From CAYOEZ01 sp964402955 (GTDB lineage Bacteria > Chloroflexota > DTOL01 > DAOUCN01): a DNA stretch of 9,419 bases. The stretch covers positions 1 to 9,419 of the forward strand of contig CAYOEZ010000190.1 of NCBI GenBank assembly GCA_964402955.1. Reading direction: 5' to 3'. The notes under the pieces were generated by a model. That model was given only the letters and a program-made list of their open reading frames with translations. It was not told where the DNA came from and made no database searches. Each line of letters begins with the position of its first letter. Positions within the stretch are counted from its first letter, which is position 1. Below, piece by piece: positions 5,153 through 9,419 of this stretch. The position numbers and the translations under genes were made by a program.

Positions 5153-7972
5153 ATGACTAACCAGTCAAAACGACGTGGCCCTTTGCCCCTCAATCTTCTG
5201 ATACCCGTTCTGTTCCTGCTCCTACTCGGACTGGTTCTCCTGGCTGGCGCAACCGCGCCGGCCGCCGCCGATCTTGTGCTGCCCTCCGGCCAGAGCAGCA
5301 TCAGCGCCATCCACATGGCCGAGGTTGAGGTCGAAGCATCCGCCGGTACGCTGGCCCTGCTCGACAGCATGGGTATCACGACCAGGCCGGCAGGCCAGGC
5401 AGGCCATGTTCTTGCCGACGTGAACAATGAGCAGGAACTCAGGCTCATGCAAGAGGGTATCGCCCATACCGTGGCCCGGCGCTTTTTCGCGGCCCAGGGT
5501 AGCGGCGACAATCTGAGCAAGCTCAGCTATAGCTATGTCGGCGGCACAAACATCACCGACCTCTTCATTCCGGACAACGGTGTCCTGGTGAAGAGCCCTA
5601 TTGTCATCTCCGGCATTCCCGACGACAACCTCGTAACGGGCGTCGACCTGCATGTGACTATCCAGCACCCCCTTCTGCGCGACCTCATCGTGGAGATTCA
5701 TGATCCGGGGGAGTCGGTCTACACCCTGCTTAATCGGGACCCCGGAAGCTCACCCACGACCGACATTTGGAAGTCGAATATGCCCCACTGGAGAGGTCGC
5801 CAGGGTAACGGCACCTGGCAATTGTGGGCCAGTGATGATTTGACGAACCTGCAAATGGGTTACGTTGACATGTGGTCCATGCGCGTGTACTACGGCCCGA
5901 TCAGCACGCCTACGCCGACGCCAACCTGCCCGATGGGCTTCTCCTGCCTGCCCACGGTGCGCATCAACGCCGGTGGTCCTGCATATGTTGACTCTACCGG
6001 CCAGACATGGCAGCCGGATCGCACCTACGCCGCCTGTACCTCCCCCTACTTCGGAAACACCGGCGGCGACGCCTTTGCTAACCTGCGGCCGATCGACGGC
6101 ACCAATGATGATGCCCTCTATCAGACCCAACGCTACTTTTCCAGCCCCGCCGCCTATGTCTTTGACGTACCCAACGGCGCCTACTCGGTCACGCTGCGCT
6201 TTGCGGAAATCTACCCGTCCATCCAGGTGGGAGAGCGTGTGTTCGACGTCGATGCCGAGGGCCAGAGGGTGGCTGACGCGCTGGATGTGATCGCGCGCAC
6301 CGGAGCGCGCTACCGCGCCCTTGATATCGGGTTCACGATTCCCGTCACCGACGGACAGCTCAACCTCAACTTCACCGGCCGGCCCAACAAGGCGCAACCG
6401 TTTATCAGTGCGATCAAGGTTGAACCGATAGCCTGCGGGGCCGCGACTGCAACTCCGACCCCGACATTCACCCCGACGCCGACAGCAACGCCGCCGCAGG
6501 CGACGCCAACGGCAACCGCCACAACCCCGGCGGGGCAGGCGGAGCTGATCCTGGCCCCGGATGGCGGCAGCTATACCGCCGGCCAGACCTTCCTGGTTGA
6601 CATTGTGATCAATGCCGGTTCACAGCAGGTGGACGGCGCCCAGGCATTCCTCAGCTTCGACCCCACCGTCCTCGTCGTCGTCGATGCTGCCGGCAACCCC
6701 ACCACCAGCATCATCCCCGGCGCTGCGTTCACGAACTACTTTGCTAACAGCGTCAACAACGGTGCCGGCACGATTGACTACTCGGACGGTATACAGCTTG
6801 GCGCCGCCCCCCTGACGGGCCGTGTCACCCTGGCCACCATCCGCTTCAAAGGTATACTGCCGTCGCCAGACACAGATGTCTTGTTCTCGCGCACCTGGCC
6901 ACGAGAGAGCAAGTTCACATTGTCGGGGGTCAATGTGCTCGGTAGCAGCGGCGCCGGCAGCTACCAGATCTCCGGTGGCATTCTGCAGGGCACGATGCAG
7001 ATCGCGGGCCGCCCGACGCCGCCCGGCAATACGGAGGCCGTGCCGCTGAATGTCAAGTTCTACGCCGCCGGCACGTCAACCCTTGTGCACGAGGTAACCG
7101 TTTCGAGTAACGCCAATGGAGCCTTCACGGTGCTGCCGGTGGCGAATGGAAGCTACGACATCGTGCTCAAGCACAGCCAGACGCTGTCGGTCAAGAAACA
7201 GAATGTCACATTCAGCGGCGGCGTCGTTACTGTGTCGTTCGGCATGCTGCCGGTGGGCGATGCCAACAACGATGACCTCGTTGACATCAGCGATTTCTCG
7301 ATCCTGCGCGCCGCCTTCCTCAAGACGTGCGGACAGGGCGGGTTCGACGGACGCGCCGACTTCAACGCCGATTGTGTGGTGGATATCACCGACTTCTCGC
7401 TGCTTCATGCCAACTTCCTGCGCAACGGGCCAATCGTCGACGCTGCCACGCTCTCGGGGCGCGCTGTGAAGCCCAACGGCAATGTGGTGATGTCGCTGCA
7501 GCCGGCCTCGGCCAAAGCTAATCTGGGCGACATCTTCGTCTTGGAGATCAACGTCGCGGCCGGTACGCAGCAGGTAGACGGCGCTCAAGCGGTGCTGGCC
7601 TTTGATCCCACGACGTTGCAGGTCGTTGACGCCGCGGGCAATCCAACCAGCAGCATCACCGCCGGCTCAGCCATGGACAGCCACTTCAGCAACAGCGCCG
7701 ACAACAGCACCGGGCGCATCCTCTACTCGGAAGGACAGCTCAGCGGCGCGGCGTTGACAGGATCATTCACCCTGGCGTCTATTCGCTTCAAGGCAATTGG
7801 ACCTGGTATGGCCACTGTGGCTTTCGATACAACGAACATCATCCATAGCAAAATAACGTTCGGTGGCCTGGACGTCCTGTCGGATGCGCTGAACGGACGT
7901 GTGGTTGTAGGATCGAATGCCTACAGCCTGTCCTTGCCGACCCTCATCCTCAACCATCCGCCAGAGAATTAG
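5153..7972 (+). CDS. Secreted multidomain scaffold-like protein: P-domain, malectin-like, cohesin, dockerin, cohesin
   Basis: A 939-residue exported protein. ATG 5153 is chosen over in-frame ATGs at 5036 and 5135 because AGGAGG (5141-5146) lies six bases upstream and a typical signal peptide follows (KRR, hydrophobic core 11-33, probable cleavage after AAA39). Residues 40-123 are unassigned. Residues 124-248 resemble a proprotein-convertase P-domain (GTWQLWASDD and final strand WSMRVYYG). A TPTPTPT linker leads to a malectin-like carbohydrate-binding domain (268-428, starting VRINAGG). A Thr/Pro linker (about 429-462) leads to cohesin 1 (463-608), a beta-sandwich/CnaB-like spacer (610-700), a type I-like dockerin with two Ca-binding loops (Asp703/Asn705/Asp707/Asp711/Asp714 and Asp736/Asn738/Asp740/Asp744/Asp747), and cohesin 2 (777-919). 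The two cohesins share QQVDGAQ and VDAAGNP. No catalytic domain is seen, so it probably binds glycan or assembles partners outside the cell. Confidence 0.87.
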   Translation: MTNQSKRRGPLPLNLLIPVLFLLLLGLVLLAGATAPAAADLVLPSGQSSISAIHMAEVEVEASAGTLALLDSMGITTRPAGQAGHVLADVNNEQELRLMQEGIAHTVARRFFAAQGSGDNLSKLSYSYVGGTNITDLFIPDNGVLVKSPIVISGIPDDNLVTGVDLHVTIQHPLLRDLIVEIHDPGESVYTLLNRDPGSSPTTDIWKSNMPHWRGRQGNGTWQLWASDDLTNLQMGYVDMWSMRVYYGPISTPTPTPTCPMGFSCLPTVRINAGGPAYVDSTGQTWQPDRTYAACTSPYFGNTGGDAFANLRPIDGTNDDALYQTQRYFSSPAAYVFDVPNGAYSVTLRFAEIYPSIQVGERVFDVDAEGQRVADALDVIARTGARYRALDIGFTIPVTDGQLNLNFTGRPNKAQPFISAIKVEPIACGAATATPTPTFTPTPTATPPQATPTATATTPAGQAELILAPDGGSYTAGQTFLVDIVINAGSQQVDGAQAFLSFDPTVLVVVDAAGNPTTSIIPGAAFTNYFANSVNNGAGTIDYSDGIQLGAAPLTGRVTLATIRFKGILPSPDTDVLFSRTWPRESKFTLSGVNVLGSSGAGSYQISGGILQGTMQIAGRPTPPGNTEAVPLNVKFYAAGTSTLVHEVTVSSNANGAFTVLPVANGSYDIVLKHSQTLSVKKQNVTFSGGVVTVSFGMLPVGDANNDDLVDISDFSILRAAFLKTCGQGGFDGRADFNADCVVDITDFSLLHANFLRNGPIVDAATLSGRAVKPNGNVVMSLQPASAKANLGDIFVLEINVAAGTQQVDGAQAVLAFDPTTLQVVDAAGNPTSSITAGSAMDSHFSNSADNSTGRILYSEGQLSGAALTGSFTLASIRFKAIGPGMATVAFDTTNIIHSKITFGGLDVLSDALNGRVVVGSNAYSLSLPTLILNHPPEN

Positions 7973-8013
7973 GAGATCCATGGCGTTAGAGCACCGTGCT
8001 ACGTCTGCAAAGT

Positions 8014-8054
8014 CCCTGCGGGACTACCCGGTTCACGCGGTGTAGCCCGCAGGG
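8014..8054. repeat. Imperfect hairpin / REP-like palindrome downstream of the secreted-protein gene
   Basis: CCCTGCGGG (8014-8022) pairs perfectly with CCCGCAGGG (8046-8054). After a one-base bulge (A8023) the stem continues with CTAC (8024-8027) against GTAG (8042-8045), then CCG (8028-8030) against CGG (8038-8040), leaving a 7-nt loop. It begins 42 bases after the stop of the secreted protein. No run of T follows, so an intrinsic terminator is not canonical. The structure could still stop or stabilise the transcript, or be a dispersed palindromic repeat. The rest of 7973-8110 shows no gene. Confidence 0.6.
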
Positions 8055-8110
8055 CTTCGTGTTTGTAGCGCAAAGCTTCAGCCTGGCGTCGAGCTATCAG
8101 CGCCGCCGTG

Positions 8111-8171
8111 TAGACTCACGTAGAAATCTTACTCTGAGGCATTCGTTGACTCATGTAAGAATCTTACTCCG
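8111..8171 (+). repeat. Left IS end with two 26-bp sites (L1 8111-8136, L2 8146-8171)
   Basis: L1 and L2 start exactly 35 bp apart and agree at 21 of 26 positions. Shared blocks are GACTCA near the start and AATCTTACTC near the end. They are the inverted counterparts of R1 and R2 at the other end. Paired sites suggest two transposase contacts per end. L2 contains the last codons and stop of the transposase gene. Confidence 0.78.
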
Positions 8172-9321
8172 ACCTCGGTCTGACGGCATGTATCCGCCAG
8201 AGCTTTTCCAATTGGGTCTCGATACGATCAAGGAGTTTCACCGGGTTCAGTGTCGGATACAATGCTCGCAGCTTCTGCTTGTCCACCTCGCTGACATCAG
8301 GGGAGGCAAGGACACGCTGATACGGTGTCTGTGCCACATCGTACACCTTCTTGACCTTTCCGTCAACGCGGATCTTCTCTTTCAGCTTCATCATAGGCTG
8401 AAAGAAGTTGATGTACAGCCGAAGGTCTTTGTAGACATCATTGAGCGCAAGTCGGGCCAGTTCCCCCTCAAAACGATCATACCCGACATACTGGCGAACG
8501 GCGGTCCAGTTCTTGCCCTCAACATGCGCCTGATCGTTCTTCTTGTATGGCCGGCTGCGCGTGAAGGTCAGCTTCTGCTCATCGCAGTAGCGCTTCAGGT
8601 GCTCGTTGATAAACGCCCCATCGTTGTCTGAGTCGATACCCAACACGGGCACAGGAAAACGCTGCCATATCTCCAGCAGAGCAGCAAAGATGGCCTGCTG
8701 GCCCTGATTGAGTGGCACAATGCACTCGCACCAGCCAGTTGCGACATCGACGACGTCCAATGTCTCGAGATACTTGCCTGTTGTGCTTTCGCCGCAATGG
8801 GCAACAAGATCGATCTCGACAAATCCGGCCTTGAGATCGTCCCAGTCAGCCCAGGTTCGGATGGGGATCGATTTCTTGAGCAGTGTCCCCGGCTTAGTGG
8901 TGCTGCGACCATGCGGTACCATCCGCTGCCGTGTTGGCTTGAGCAGCCGATCTATTGTCGCAGGACTTATCCGCACAAGAAGCTGGCATGTCGTCGGCAG
9001 TAGATGCAGCTCCTGGTGACGCTCCAGGACGCTGATCATCTCCGGAATGAATGGCTGCAGACGATGGGAGCTAGGGTAGCGCATCTTCTTCCAGATGAAG
9101 GTGAGAGCATCGACCACATCTGGCGTGTAGATACGTTTCCGTCGCCGTCCGGTGGCTGCGCGCCGACGTACGCGGTTGTGCAGGAGCGCCAACGCATACT
9201 TGCGGTGATAGCCTGTGTTTTCGACAAACTCATCAAGGATCTTGATCTTTTCTTTCTTACTGGCACGCCAGTAGCGATTGCGCACCACAACTGTCAGATC
9301 ACGTCGGCTCACGATGTTCAT
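8164..9321 (-). CDS. DDE transposase/integrase (rve catalytic domain) of the IS
   Basis: This 385-residue transposase is complete. The N-terminal part (about 15-60) is basic, with a helix-turn-helix-like stretch and an Arg-rich run (RRRKR) suited to DNA-end binding. The rve/RNase H-fold core has FVEIDLVAH (Asp171), GIDSDNDGAFIN (Asp232) and KKNDQAHVEGKNW (Glu268); exactly 35 residues separate Asp232 and Glu268, giving D,D(35)E. Canonical members have DNG after the second Asp region, whereas here it reads DND-G. The C-terminal part contains NFFQPMMKLKEK and TPYQR motifs common in this group. The start ATG (9319-9321 on the complement) is preceded by GGGAGGG nine bases upstream. The stop lies inside the inner left-end site. 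It catalyses strand transfer of its own IS. It is convergent with the secreted-protein gene. Confidence 0.92.
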   Translation of the reverse strand: MNIVSRRDLTVVVRNRYWRASKKEKIKILDEFVENTGYHRKYALALLHNRVRRRAATGRRRKRIYTPDVVDALTFIWKKMRYPSSHRLQPFIPEMISVLERHQELHLLPTTCQLLVRISPATIDRLLKPTRQRMVPHGRSTTKPGTLLKKSIPIRTWADWDDLKAGFVEIDLVAHCGESTTGKYLETLDVVDVATGWCECIVPLNQGQQAIFAALLEIWQRFPVPVLGIDSDNDGAFINEHLKRYCDEQKLTFTRSRPYKKNDQAHVEGKNWTAVRQYVGYDRFEGELARLALNDVYKDLRLYINFFQPMMKLKEKIRVDGKVKKVYDVAQTPYQRVLASPDVSEVDKQKLRALYPTLNPVKLLDRIETQLEKLWRIHAVRPRSE

Positions 9322-9335
9322 CCTTCGTTACCCTC

Positions 9336-9355
9336 CCGTTGATAGTCGTCAACGG
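9336..9355 (-). promoter_or_regulatory. 7-bp inverted repeat in the transposase leader
   Basis: CCGTTGA (9336-9342) and TCAACGG (9349-9355) form a perfect 7-bp stem with a 6-nt loop. It lies between the inner right-end site and the ribosome site of the transposase (complement of 9331-9337), which it partly overlaps. On the transposase transcript it could lower translation by hiding the GGGAGGG ribosome site, a known way for insertion sequences to limit expression from outside transcripts. This role is inferred. Confidence 0.45.
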
Positions 9356-9415
9356 CAGAGTAACATTTTATGTGAGTCTACGATACCCCCCAGAGTAAGA
9401 TTTCTGATGAGTCAA
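9356..9415 (-). repeat. Right IS end with two 25-bp sites (R2 9356-9380, R1 9391-9415)
   Basis: Read on the complement, outer R1 starts TTGACTCAT and ends AGAAATCTTACTCTG. Inner R2 starts TAGACTCACAT and ends TGTTACTCTG. The two copies start 35 bp apart, the same spacing as at the left end. R2 lies upstream of the transposase start and may also carry promoter elements (it contains TAAAAT), so transposase binding there could regulate its own gene. Confidence 0.78.
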
Positions 9416-9419
9416 TCCG

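Larger units (their letters stand above)
8111..9415 (-). mobile_element. Insertion sequence, about 1.3 kb, rve/DDE type with doubled terminal repeats
   Basis: The element consists of one transposase gene on the - strand enclosed by related inverted ends. Read inward, both ends carry T(A/T)GACTCA near the edge, then AGAAATCTTACTCTG, and 35 bp further in a second related copy. The outer arms share the exact 15-bp word AGAAATCTTACTCTG (8122-8136 on +; reverse complement 9391-9405). The true tips may extend one or two bases beyond 8111 and 9415. Target duplication cannot be checked because only four bases remain after the right end. The closest recognisable relatives are rve-integrase transposases often filed as ISNCY or IS481-like; the exact family is not settled. 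The intact gene and well-matched ends suggest recent or still possible mobility. Confidence 0.82.

Noticed and set aside
4561..5520. 319-residue open frame on the - strand
   Set aside because: It lies antisense to the well-supported glycosylase and the signal-peptide region of the secreted protein; its composition is that of a shadow frame in GC-rich DNA.
8014..8070. Intrinsic terminator after the secreted-protein gene
   Set aside because: The stem is strong but is followed by mixed sequence without a T-run; I list it as a repeat/hairpin only.
8101..8111. Target-site duplication of the IS
   Set aside because: CCG occurs near both tips, but only four bases remain after the right end and the exact tips are uncertain, so no duplication can be claimed.
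8111..9415. Regularly spaced repeats as a CRISPR array
   Set aside because: Only two copies occur at each end, in inverted orientation, flanking a transposase; they are IS ends.

Overview
The window is GC-rich bacterial DNA that reads best as a member of the Chloroflexota (Anaerolineae/Caldilineae-like). This is an inference from gene content: a large secreted protein with Thr-Pro linkers, cohesin and dockerin modules and a short Leu/Pro-rich C-terminal tail; short palindromic intergenic repeats; and an rve-type insertion sequence. There is no rRNA or marker gene, so the assignment is not proven.

Layout. Positions 1-2638 are a + strand surface-polysaccharide/membrane group: the C-terminal part of a UDP-glucuronate decarboxylase-type sugar-nucleotide epimerase, an O-antigen ligase/polymerase-family membrane protein, and (ATGA overlap) a small ICMT/PEMT-like membrane methyltransferase. 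A 251-bp gap follows. It holds a 114-bp element bounded by perfect 18-bp inverted repeats, then a near-consensus sigma70-type promoter (TTGACG-17-TAGAAT) driving a TSUP (TauE/SafE) transporter that starts with TTG. A DPM1-like family 2 glycosyltransferase follows 12 nt downstream, so these two are probably cotranscribed. A family 4 (Fe-S) uracil-DNA glycosylase with a C-terminal beta-clamp-binding pentapeptide comes next. After it is a 939-residue secreted multidomain protein: signal peptide, P-domain, malectin-like domain, cohesin, beta-sandwich spacer, dockerin, cohesin, and tail.

The right end (8111-9415) is a complete-looking insertion sequence on the - strand with a D,D(35)E transposase. 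Each IS end carries two copies of a 25-26 bp motif spaced exactly 35 bp apart. A separate hairpin repeat (8014-8054) lies between the secreted-protein gene and the IS.

Working together: the epimerase, ligase and glycosyltransferase fit cell-surface glycan synthesis, and the malectin/cohesin/dockerin protein fits an extracellular glycan-binding scaffold. The DNA glycosylase and the TSUP transporter are probably unrelated neighbours. I see no CRISPR array, tRNA or rRNA, and no clear new defence system. The most interesting items are the cohesin-dockerin-cohesin protein, the clamp motif on the glycosylase and the doubled-site IS ends.
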